This document shows, in pieces, positions 11,656 to 23,100 of a stretch of DNA of 64,000 nucleotides (within the stretch, counting starts at the first letter, position 1; each line of letters opens with the position of its first letter). The position numbers were made by a program, and so were the translations under genes. The notes beneath the pieces were generated by a model, which saw only the letters and a program-made list of their open reading frames with translations, ran no database searches and was not told the origin of the DNA. The DNA is from Arcuatula senhousia. Taxonomy: Eukaryota > Mollusca > Bivalvia > Mytilida > Mytilidae. Location: positions 2,845,001 through 2,909,000 of the forward strand of contig OZ020309.1 in the NCBI GenBank assembly GCA_963971305.1. Reading direction: 5' to 3'.

Positions 11656-12032
11656 CAAAAATCCAAAACGGAAGACACATAGCAGCCTTAAATGTGACCA
11701 GTTGTCGCTGCTCGCCCTATTTTATTGGCCCACTATTGACAATATAATACCAATCCCAAAATTATCAGCGAAATACGCAATATTCAAGGCCTTTCGTCTA
11801 CCAAACGGTAGACGAGGTCAAAATAATAATAACTTTAACATGTATAAAAGCAAACTATATTTGTCTAGATTATACATACTATTTCAACTAGTATTTATAT
11901 TGTGGAACAGTGTGAAAACCATTTTTTATACTGAACAACATGGCGACAAAACGTTGGTTTATTTACTAATGTATTTTATACTAATAGAACTCTGACACGT
12001 CGTTTTTCTCTTTGGAGACGAAATAAATTAAA

Positions 12033-12129
12033 GACGACAAAATGTCGCAAAAGGCAAGGGGACAATTTATCATGTAAAAGTAGACGAAATGTCGCGATAG
12101 TCAAGGGGACGATTCATCATGAAACAGTA
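12033..12129 (+). repeat. Two tandem ~48-bp units
   Basis: Units starting GACGACAAAATGTCGC and GACGAAATGTCGCGATAG each continue with CAAGGGGAC and TCATCATG. Only two copies are seen. Confidence 0.55.
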
Positions 12130-12387
12130 GTATGTTAGAGATGGAGGCGACATGTATAGAGAAAATATGGAATAAATATGCATGGTTTTCTAATATAAGC
12201 ATGAAAGACGTTCTCAGCAACGCAAGGAAGTAGGAATGAAGCAGAGAGGTATTAATAGGGTAAATGTCAGAATAAAGAAAGGGTTATTAAAAAATCAGCG
12301 CAAACAAGAACAATATGTGTTTGTGTTCTTCATCCTCAAGTTAAATTAAAATTTTTTATTGAAAATCATTTTTCCTCACATTTCACT

Positions 12388-12535
12388 AAAGGTTACAACA
12401 TTACCGAACTTGGATGATTAATCTCATATATCCAAGAAAAAAAGACAAAACAAGGCAAAGACATACCAGAGAAATTGAAGATCCCAATGGGCCTGACTTG
12501 GTACAGGCATTTCAATAGAAATGATATCATTTCTT
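12388..12535 (+). repeat. GGTAATAAC repeat, partial
   Basis: Starts AAAGGTTACAACATTACCGAACTTGG in broken form and runs through GGCCTGACTTGGTACAGGC to a truncated end near 12535. Confidence 0.65.
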
Positions 12536-15339
12536 CTGTTCCTTTGGTTGTTGAATGAAAAATATCAAAAGGATCATGATTAAGCACGTTAATTGTCAAA
12601 ATTTAAATATTAATGAAATTTAACCATAAATACATATGCAATGATTTTTTTCTTGTTTTTCATTCTTTGCAGTTCTTAAAACAAGTTTGCATCAATCGAA
12701 AATCAAGTAACGAACTATAAAAATAAAAAAAAACAATTTCTTTCTTTGCTCGTCTTGACCACCGTAAAAAAAGGCAACAGCCCAAAGAAGTCTACTGTTT
12801 TGCAATCAAAGCGTTTTTTAAATAAGGGAGATAATTATTTATCAGAATTTTAAAAAAGTTGGGTCAAGTGGGAAAAAAACTAAAAGTATTCATTTTGTTC
12901 AGATAAAAATCAAGACAATATAATTCACATTGACCAACAAAGCAATTAAACTGTCGAAGAAAGAGAGAAATAGTCGATATTGTTTTAATACCATTGATAA
13001 AAACTCAGACCCAAGGAAACAAAGTCATACAAAGGGGGATAGTTCCTCTACCTTGAAGTAAATAGAAATGGATACATTTGGATCGACTTTAGAGTATTGA
13101 CAGCAAGAGGAAAAGTGTGTCTCTGGGCTTGTTTTCATGATTTAAGCGGTAATTTTTTTTGGTTTGTTTATTGTCCAGAATTTGTGTAAAACTATCACTT
13201 GATTTGTATATGATTAAGAGTCAATTTATCTTTTCATTATATTTTTTTTTGGTTTTTCAATGAAACTAATCAATTTCATTTAACAATAGTGTATTGTATT
13301 GTAATATCAGAATCGTTTAAAAAAATGTTTGTAGTACAAGGGACAAAAAAACTATTGTTTCAAATAGTGTTGAATTTAGACAACCGTACATCTCAGTACC
13401 AGAAAGCCTTAAGGTAGTGTAGCGGTATCTGTTCTCAGATTTTGTATTTACTTTGGCATGTTTTGCATGTGCATCAAACAGGATTCAATATTTCTCCGAG
13501 GTTCAGTTTTACGCTCTTATATATTTTCGAGTAATGGAATATGTGTTGGAAAGACACAGTTTACATAGTTCCAAAATTTGACAACGTTTGGCTATTTCTT
13601 TAAAATTTAATAAATTTATCTGTTTGGCCATTGTTAATTGTAGTATGTTTTGGCTTCTGTTTTTGTTTTATCAAATCTAATAGTCTACCGGCTTTCCAAG
13701 TTTTCAATCCTAGCGTGTCTGGTGAAGGTTAATCCAGAAAAGCGCTTCACACGCAGTGAAATTTTGATTTTGTACATTTATCCAAAATCATTTCAATATG
13801 TTGATCGTGTCTTTCTGGCACATATTCCATATTCTTTCGTCTTTAATATTATGTGCCTGACCTAAGCCAGGAATCATTGACAAAGCTTTTGTTTGTACTT
13901 GTCTTTTAGGTGTTTTCTGTTATTTGTTTTAAAAAAGGGTCTATCTTTGACTATTTCAGGACTGGATTTGAATTAAATGTGTTTTGATTAGACCTTTTGA
14001 TCGATTTCAGAACGGCAACCAGTGCCTACTAGCCTTTTTGAAGACTTGCAGGCGCTTTTTCATTTCAGTCGTTTTTTTTCTAAATTATCGCTTGCTTTGT
14101 CAGCTATATCGCATACAATTATTCAACATGTTATTATTTTTTATTACTGATTCTAATTATAAATTAAATTTTGATACTTTAATAATTGTTTTCTGACTTT
14201 TTTTCTTGTATCTTCGGTACCAAATATTAAATAGACTGGACATTGTATATTGTGGAAATTAGCACACTGTTATATCACTTGATCCTTCAAGTTCCGAAAT
14301 TCTGTTAACGCTATTACCTTAATCTTAACTGTTAACACAGTTTTGTATAGCAACCTAAGTCTTTTATATTAACCTGACCTGTGTTGAAAGCTTAGGTCAT
14401 CTCCAGACAACAAATCTATTCTCCATTTCTCGACCTGACAGACGCAAATATAGAATCAACAGCCCTTAGCAAAATAACACTTTGTAAATCAAATCATCGT
14501 ATTAATACCCATTGATCTCGAAAAGGGAGATAATTAACTCGTCCACAAGGGAGATAATTAACTCTAAGAAATAAATACCGCTTTGTCAAGTGGAAACAAT
14601 ATGAAGTCTAAATTGTTCTACTATTTTAAGATAGAAATCTAGACAATAGTTCGATACTGTATTAGTTTTGTCAGACATTGTACAGCCGTGGTCATTTCCT
14701 AGGAAGAAATTTATTGTATTGATCATGAAATAATTGTTTAATATCAGATTATGGCTTGTGAATTATTAGATCAGTTTTCTCCCTTGGCCACTGAGCTTGG
14801 CCATGTCAACTATTGAAAAAAGTTATTTTTTACCTGTCACTAGTGGCAAATAAATGTTTCATCTTTTAAGTAGATATTTTCAATGAAAAACATTTTGTTC
14901 TGGTTTGCTTGCATAATAATACTTTACGTTGGTCAAAAGTACAAGGGCATTACCGAAAGTAAGACATTTTCTTGAAAAAAAAAATAGTAAGTTGAAACAG
15001 GTTTCAAACAGCATGCAATATTTTTTTTTAATGGAACTCCGAAATATCGGAAAAATTGGAGAGGGAGAGGTCACGAGCGTTAAGCCGCTCTTTTAACCGT
15101 GACATCAGCAAATTAAGAGACCAATTATCAATTGCGAGAATCTACACGTGTATGAGAATTTGTTCAAAAATGATAAGGAGGATTTTTAATGCTTCAAACA
15201 GGATGGTTATACATTTAATATTCTTCATGTAAATTTTCCCTTGCTAGATTTTTTTTCATTTTTCTGTAGGTAGGTAACAAAAGAAATATTAAAAATATTT
15301 TCATCTGATTTTCAAGATACTTCAAAATATTGTAAACAC
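12536..15339. other. No gene seen
   Basis: AT-rich sequence whose only open frames are short, Phe- and Leu-rich and unlike any family I know. A short inverted GGTAATAAC-type fragment may lie near 14280-14325. Bases 13855-13990 share a motif (AGCCAGGAATC, later GGATTTGA) with 63845-64000. Confidence 0.4.
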
Positions 15340-15795
15340 GGGGACTTGCGTCAAATGTATAATTAAATGTATTTTCAAATGGATTTTTTGGGCAAGCGCA
15401 GCGAAACCCTATGGAGTCTATAGAGTAGTGATGATTTTCGCGGTTTTTTTTCTGTCTAGACGGAGTGATCTTTCTGCATTTTGTCTGGAAAAAATACATC
15501 AAATGTAAAATTAAATGTATTTTCAAATGGATTTTTTGGGCAAGCGCAGCGAAACCCTATGGAGTCTATAGAGTAGTGATGATTTTCGCGTTTTTTTTTC
15601 TGTCTAGACGGAGTGATCTTTCTGCATTTTGTCTGGAAAAAATACATCAAATGTAAAATTAAATGTATTTTCAAATGGATTTTTGGGGCAAGCGCAGCGA
15701 AGCCCTATGGAGTCTAAAGAGTAGTGATGATTTTCGCGTTTTTTTTTCTGTCTAGACGGAGTGATCTTTCCGCATGTTGTCTGGAAAAAATGCTT
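15340..15795. repeat. 148-bp tandem repeat, about three copies
   Basis: The landmark GGCAAGCGCAGCGAA recurs at 15391, 15539 and 15687, a period of 148 bp. Each unit also has the TCTGTCTAGACGGAGTGATC block and an AT-rich half with TAAATGTATTTTCAAATGG. Units differ at only a few positions, so the expansion looks recent. Matching open frames on both strands only reflect the repetition. Confidence 0.9.
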
Positions 15796-16732
15796 TATTT
15801 TCTATTTCACTTTTCAATATTTGTTTACATGATACACACCTTTATAAATCTCCATTTTTATTTACATTTTATACATTTGTATGACCGGCACAAGTTTTAT
15901 TTATTCCTTTGCATTTCACTTGACGAACTATTTAGCTATTACTTCATCTATTACTTGATTTATTCGTATAAATATTTCTCTTATTTGATTGATCAATGCA
16001 AGGAAACTGTCTTGTTCATTCATAAATTGATACCGTTTGTACACGATACATGTCTTGTGTTTGCAATTGTGTTTTTTAACTTTGAGAGCATCTGCACGAG
16101 CATCCTTTGTTCGCTCACCAAAATTATTTCGCAAACATTTTGAACAATATATTTTAACAGAAAATAAATCTATTATAGTTCTCATATATTTCGCTTGCCC
16201 TCAAACACCTTAGCACTTTGATTTTTGTCATTTCCATCTGCGTTTGTTTTAATTTGTTTGATCTGATTTTTTTTATAAACGTCTATTGTATATAATATGA
16301 GATGGCATTGCCAAAAAAGCTCGCAAAGATAACACAAAAATAATCCATTCCACGGGTCTATGTGGCGAGATAACTAGGGACGATGTGATAGTATTTCCCG
16401 CCATTTTACTGTGCTGCAAATGATACAATCGTCCCCAGCATATTGGCCCTGTAAAGGTAACGCCATGTTTATTTGAGTGCAGTGGTCTTGAGACTATACG
16501 TGGTGCAATATTTGCAGTACATTTCATTAAGTCTTTTCAGCTTTTTTAAATGTAATATAGGTGGATCAGGTGTTTTGTGTTGCTCTCAACAGAATAATTT
16601 GATTTCAGACACCACAGCAATCATTAGGGAATGTCAAATGATTAGCTTTATTTCGTCCTTCTGGTAGAAAAAAACGAAAGGGGAATATTTCATTGAATAA
16701 ATTCAATAAAAATAATCAATACTTGACTCACC
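15796..16732. other. No gene seen
   Basis: A Phe-, Tyr- and Leu-rich open frame runs out of the tandem array but shows no domain. A less AT-rich patch at about 16370-16520 has a modest open frame on the - strand without a recognisable motif. Confidence 0.4.
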
Positions 16733-17082
16733 CAAGAAATTTTACGGAAGACATCATGCACTTATAGACAAATATGGGATTTCGATCTCTCAGATGAGTG
16801 CAGATGTTGGTTTGTCATAGGGTGTTGTTTTGTCTTCCTTGACACGCTGAATGGACTATTGGCAACGCGACGGGTGAGCTATAGCAAGCAGGAAATACTA
16901 GCTCCTGAGTTCACTCTTACTTTGACTGGAGTTCGCGTTGTTGATTGATATACAGTTATTTTGTGTTTCCATGTTTTACATGTTGTCTGTTTTTGTCCCG
17001 TTCTTGTTGGCGTTTACTGGTTTTGTCTCTGCCCTTTCGGACTTTTGACATTCGGATACCCAACTGGTACCTCTGCTTCTTT
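16733..17082 (+). pseudogene. Naiad 3' fragment
   Basis: It starts inside the C-terminal coding part (AAGAAATTTTACGGAAGACA) and runs through the stop and untranslated tail to CCTCTGCTTCTTT. It is almost the same as 9139-9509 apart from small deletions, so it is a young 5'-truncated insertion, and it fixes the 3' border of the family. Confidence 0.88.
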
Positions 17083-17716
17083 GTCAACCCAGAAAACCAG
17101 AAAGTACCGTTCTAAGCAAAAGCGTGTCCTCCTGAAGTTGAGTTTAAGTAAATACTGAGCAAACTTCATACAGTTCCAATTCCCATCATCTTGGTCCGTA
17201 TTTCATCACTGCACCAAGGTTTCCGGGCTTGCCTTTTAGCCATCTATTTAGACCTTATCTGAATTGCAAACATGAAAACCAGATGCATTGCGCAACCACT
17301 TTGCTTACTATACAGCCTAAATACATCCAGTATTGTCACTTTAATTTAGTTGCTATTCGCTCGAACCGGTTGTACAACAAACTTAATTTCACTTAGAAAA
17401 AAATGTACTTTAAAATTGTCATTTCAATAAACAATAGTAACATATTTTGACAATTTATTAAAAATAAAGACAGAATTTTGTCGAAATCAGTCGGATTATC
17501 CGGTACTACTTTCAGTCGGCAAGGATAAGTCCACTGTGAAGGGGTTTGGGTTAATTAGTGTAAGAAACGTTCGATACATGTTACAAGTATATTCCTATAG
17601 AAATATAAAAAGCAACTATTATGAACGTTGGTAAATAACAAAATAATGTTAAAAAAAGTACAAATAACCAAATACATAAATAAGTCGGTCCAGCTTTCAT
17701 ATTTGCGAAAAATAAA

Positions 17717-17826
17717 GCAAATTGTCAATTTGCAAATTTGTTTCGTAGTATCGTAGTCATAAAGGATAACAGCAAATTGTCAGTTTGCCAATTAGTTTCG
17801 TAGTATCGTATTCATAAAGAATAACT
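17717..17826 (+). repeat. Two tandem 55-bp units
   Basis: GCAAATTGTCAATTTGC followed by TTTCGTAGTATCGTA and CATAAAGGATAAC is present twice in a row with few changes. Confidence 0.75.
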
Positions 17827-17879
17827 TGGTAAATCAATTTTAACCAAACCGCAGATTGTCTATCCAAATATGATGAATG

Positions 17880-18355
17880 AAGCAATCAAAGAGGCACTAA
17901 AGGCGGCGGCATTCGAGTGTCAAAAGTCTCAAAGGGCAACGACAAAACCAGTAAACAAGATCGAGAACAAAACAAAGAAATACAAAATCAGCAGAACAGA
18001 AATCATAAGCGCAAACTCAAGTCGAAAAAAAAGAGTGAACATAGAAGCTCCGGAGGAGTAAACAGTACCTGCTTGCTTTAGCACATTCCTTATTTGACTA
18101 TGAGCACATGATGTATTCCGTAAAATTTCTTGAGTGATGACTGCAACCAATGAGTAACATTACCTTGTGTTAACAATTTTTGTGTCAGACGTGACGCTCT
18201 TTCAGGGAAATCGATGTAATTCCTGCAAGTTCTGAAATAATGAATCATTTGTGATACATGTACGTCAACTCCATAAGCTTGGGCGGACGGAAAGTTATTG
18301 CACAAAAAGGGAAAGTTGACATTGGAAAGTGGAGAAATCACGTTTGTCATAGAAT
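17880..18355 (-). pseudogene. Naiad 3' fragment, inverted
   Basis: On the - strand it reads from the region equivalent to YDKRDDFNF of the full ORF, through FPFLC, AYGV and LTQKLL, into the untranslated tail near 17880. Premature stops and indels are present. Confidence 0.8.
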
Positions 18356-20046
18356 AAAAGGAGACAAAGCGGGTAGATATACGCTAAATGAATATAAAGT
18401 GCTACAAGGGGGTAATTTTTGATTCAGTCTTGACACGTGATTAAATGATATTCGGGAAAATACCTTTAAAGTTTATTCCTATTATAATTACCTAGTCCAA
18501 TACCCTGGGAATACAATAAATGACTAATACTCATTATTTGATATCATAAATATTTTATAAACCAGAAAGTACATCAGAACCTTTCATCCTCATATAAATA
18601 ATGACTGCACATTTAATGGCATCAGGAACTACAAGAAATCAATGGTTAACTTCTATATTCAGAATCCTATACCCTTATATTATAAAACCTTCTATAAGAA
18701 TGGTAAGTCCTAATGGCAACATTAATTCCATATCTGTTGTATCTATTCTTAAGATTGGTGCTTAAGGGTCTTTTTGTATATGTGCAATGGTAGAAGGCGT
18801 GATAAATGAGTTATGTAAATATGCAATTGCAAAATTACATTTATCTTGTTGCTTCCTAAAGCGAAAAACAGAGATTAATACATTTGTCTTATAGCTACTT
18901 ACAAGAAATTCCAATTTCATATAAAAGGATAATAGAGTTGATAATTCTGAAAAAGTCAGACGTAATTTAGTATGTATGGGAAAGGCAGTTAAAGAAAAGT
19001 GCAAAAAATGTGTTTTATGAAAGGAATTTTATCGTAAAAAAAACAATTCATTCAATATCAAATTTAAGACAACTTTGGAACTTTAATATCCGTTTTTGGA
19101 GTGAAAATTATTTTAAGTTTCTTTACGGCTGGTTAACATAATAAAACGTTAATATTAAGGAAACAAACCTTATTTATTGACGAAATGATTATTTGTCTGT
19201 ACAAATATATAAAATATCACTTAATATAGAGGATCGATCATAAGACAGATTAGACGTCTTAGAATAATCAGCAGAAAACATGGATATGAAAAAAAAAGAC
19301 AAATATGTTAACCTGTCGTGACACTCGGAAACTCTCTAACTTTACCATTTAAAGATGATGACATTAATGAGAGATGGCCTACAAATATTCCCTTTGGATA
19401 AGCTTGGAGCTTTCTATTGCGTGAAGAAATGTTTTCAGTTAATTCAATTTTTCTATTGTCAGTATCACGCTTTGAAATATGTTCGGAAAGTATTTCCCAA
19501 AACGTACCCAGTTAGCAATGGAATAATTTCGAACGCACTAATGAGTATTTCTATACGTTTTTTCGTTTAGAAGCTATTTCGAACGCAGTTGGAATGGAAA
19601 ATACATGCAATTAATATTTATAATTGTTAATGTTTTTTGCTCTATTTGAGTGAACAATAACAGAATCCATGGATCATCTATTTTTTCCGTTTTATCATTA
19701 ATAAGATAGACACACTGGGAAAATTTATCTTCACTAAAAAGATATCGCATAGTTTGTGCGTAAACTATTCTATTTCAACAAAATTGATTTGGACCATCTG
19801 GGGACTATTTATAAACACTATCAAAATGGACCACTTATGTTTGTGTATTTTATAACTTTTCACCGAAATTGAGCTTTATTACCAAGAGAAAAGCCGACAA
19901 CAATTTAACAAATTGGAACACCATTCGCACGCTGTGTTACATTTTAAGGGGATAATTAAAGATCAAACATGTACAACAGAATTACAAGAGCTCAAGACAA
20001 CATTTAAAAAGAACTTGTTTCAAGAGTATGCCAGTTTTTTACTATA
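18356..20046. other. Upstream flank of the kainate receptor gene
   Basis: No other gene is visible. The last 130 bases or so before the ATG at 20047 may be 5' untranslated sequence. I cannot place a promoter or transcription start. Confidence 0.4.
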
Positions 20047-20134
20047 ATGAAAATACACATGATAAGTGGCATCACCTTAATACTGTGTATGATTATATTG
20101 GTGGTTGAAGGTTTGCCTAAAGAAATCACTGTTG
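20047..20134 (+). CDS. GRIK: GRIK exon 1: signal peptide
   Basis: Begins with ATG at 20047, the first in frame. It encodes a hydrophobic leader ([12 protein letters not shown]) ending [10 protein letters not shown]. Donor GTAAGT, phase 1. Intron 1 is 14.5 kb. Confidence 0.9.
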
Positions 20135-23100
20135 GTAAGTACTAATTTCATTAGTACATTTGTCAGTTGAATGTTTAAGTCAGTAAATTATATACAGAGA
20201 GAAATTAAGCTTCCCGGAAAAGGGATACTATAAGCGTTTATGTGATTAATAAAAAAAATGGTGAAACCCTTCTTTGATCCACAAGATTATGAAATGTTTT
20301 AAATGGTTGAATTCCTATAGAAGTTCAGAAAGACCATCAAATCAGATCGAATAAGCTTTTTTATTGTCTATAAAACAAACATATACAAAAAAGCAAAAGC
20401 TCTGGCGAGCTTTTGATCAACTTCGACCATGTAACTTTCACCAAAAAAAATGTAAACCTTTTAATAACACTTAGCTTTAAGAATATCATCATGTTTTTTT
20501 CCGAAAATTGGAAGATGAAACGTTAATGTAGAGCCGATGGTGAAGTGGTTATCGCATCGGGGCTTCTAATACCGAAGTTTGTGGTTCGATCCTCGTCATG
20601 AATGAAAATTTCATGAACCAATTTGTGCCTCTCTCTTGACACTTGACACGATTTGCAAAAATGGTCTCACGGAGCGATGTTCGAAAGTGATGAAAAAGTT
20701 TTCCCGTTAATATGGAGAGCAAATCCCAATGCACGTTAAAGACCATTTTGTAGAGTTCGATAAGAGTAGGATCAAGGGGTCTGCTACAAAGGGCACCCTC
20801 GCAAACTGCAATCTGTATAGTGATTCACATTTACACATTAAGCTTGTTTCCCAATCCAGGATAAATTAATATGCTATAAGCAAACAAAATCGTGTCAACT
20901 TATCTGCTCTTGTCTAAGCTGTACTATATATCCATTAGAAAATAATTTTGAAATAACATAATCTTTATTATTGTACAAATGTTCAACAAGATTAAAAGGT
21001 CTTAAAACGCATTTCAATTTAAATATCATTTGGAACTAAAAAGTTCATTAAACTGTCTTTGATGTGCGTTTACAGAAACTGAAGCTTAAACATGAAAAGA
21101 CAAACATAGTAGATTTTTAAGACCACATTATAAAATCCCACCGGAGTCAACAAAGGGCAATCTGAGTGTCAAAAGTCCGATAGGACAAGGACAAAACCAG
21201 ATTCAGAACTAAGACTTACTATATCCCTACTTGGTTATTGGTTCCATCTGATATTTTCAGGTAGTTTTCTTAAGATTGATGTAAACCGTCATCCTTCAAA
21301 TCAATCTTTGGCAACGTGACGGATATGCTTTAGCAAGCAGGAACTGTTTGCTCTTCCGGAGCACTTGAGTTCTCTCTCGTTTCGACATGAGTTCACGTTG
21401 CTGAATGCAGTTTTGTTGTTATGTGTGTTTTATGTTGTTGTGTGGTTTGTTCCGTTATGATGATTTTTTTTTGTCTACCGGTTTTGTCTTTGTCTTTACG
21501 GTTTTATGGTGTTGATTACCCCTTCGGTACACCTTTGCTGGTTCCTCGTGACTGCTCGGTATAGCTACCAGTAGCTCCTTTAGAAAACATCAACAAAGTT
21601 CCAGTTAAACAATCAATTTTAAACGTGTTTTTTAAAGGTAATCAATTTAAAATTCAGTAAGAGGCACACCCATATAACGCCGCCTGCGGTATTGCAAAAT
21701 GCCCAAAATCAAAATATAGTTTCAATTTTCAACAAATGCCCCCCCCCCTTTACATAGTCCTGTTTTAGGCAATACATGGGTTCGAATCAAATTAAATGAA
21801 CAATAGTTTCAACAAATTAGTATGAATGTCTACGCATAATTAAATAAAACAATTGTTCTTAATATTTTCACAATTGTTGGTGTGTTCAATGAATAGAGAA
21901 AACCAATAAAACAGGTGAACAAAGATTAGATGCAGAAGTTTTAAATATTTATGCTTCCTTTATGCTTTTCGCTATTAACACTATAAAATATTTGCTCAGT
22001 TGACTGGCGCTTAAATTTATGAACTGTCACAGCGACGTTGCTTTTCTTTTATGAATTATTATTAAATATTAAAGAACTCCTTAGGAGATATTCTAATCAT
22101 CTTAAGATATTGATTGTGTTTCTCAATTTAAAAAAGCAAGTCAGCCATTTGGTTTTCTCTTGCAGGAAAATGAATTTCCTATATGAATAATTTAATAGAG
22201 TGAAAGAAAAATGATACAGTTAAAAAAAGGGTTAGGATGGTGAATTTTGCAATTTAAGAAAAATGTCATGGCCATTCTTTGGTCAAAAATATTAATCCTT
22301 CATCAAACAATTGAAAAACATATTTACCATATTTGCGATGAATGGCTTTATAAAAATGAATGACCTTGAGTGCCAATGAACAATGAATGCATTTGGTATA
22401 CAGTCTGTTAGGAGTCTAATTGGAATGCGTTAACCACATCACTTCAAATGTGTCAAATATGTTCATACTGTAAAATAGAAAATCACCGAATATCAAACAG
22501 ATCTTACGAATAGAAAAGAATGCGATGTTGAATAAGTGTAGGCGACACAGCTGACTTCGCTTTGTTGATTTCTGTTCGGTTGATCTTGTGTTATTTTGTT
22601 TTTGTGTTTTCTCCTGCTGTACTTATTTGTGTTTACCAATATTGTCGTTGCTCTTTCGGACATTTGACACCCGAATGCCCCATTGTTGCCTCTTTGCTTC
22701 ACGTAAAGAAATCATTGACAACTGAGATGACGAGTGTGCTATTATAGCAAACAGGAACTGATTAATTAACCTTTCGGAGCACTGGATTTACTCTCGTTTC
22801 GACTTGATGTCATGTTGCAGATTGTTGTTTTGATAGGAAATTATTTGGTTGTATGTTGTTTGGTTTGTTTTGTGATGATCTTAGATTTATGTCCACCGTT
22901 TTGTCTTGGTATTTTTAGATTTACGACATTTGATTGTATAATTTGTAGTCTTTAGGTTAAAGTCATCATTCAAAAAGGAAAGTTTAAAGCAACTCTCTTC
23001 ACAGGAAATAGTGCTATCCAAATAGGTTCATTGCATGTCATTTTTTTATGTCGGAATGGCGTAACAGTACACATGCAAATAGAAAAAAAATAAACAATTT

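Noticed and set aside
15340..15795. CRISPR-like array
   Set aside because: Units are directly adjacent 148-bp repeats without spacers, in an animal genome.
15724..16143. 139-residue open frame
   Set aside because: Phe-, Tyr- and Leu-rich translation starting inside a tandem repeat, no recognisable family, no splice support.
16273..16527. 84-residue - strand open frame in a less AT-rich patch
   Set aside because: No motif, no conserved domain and no splice context that I can see; left as unannotated sequence.
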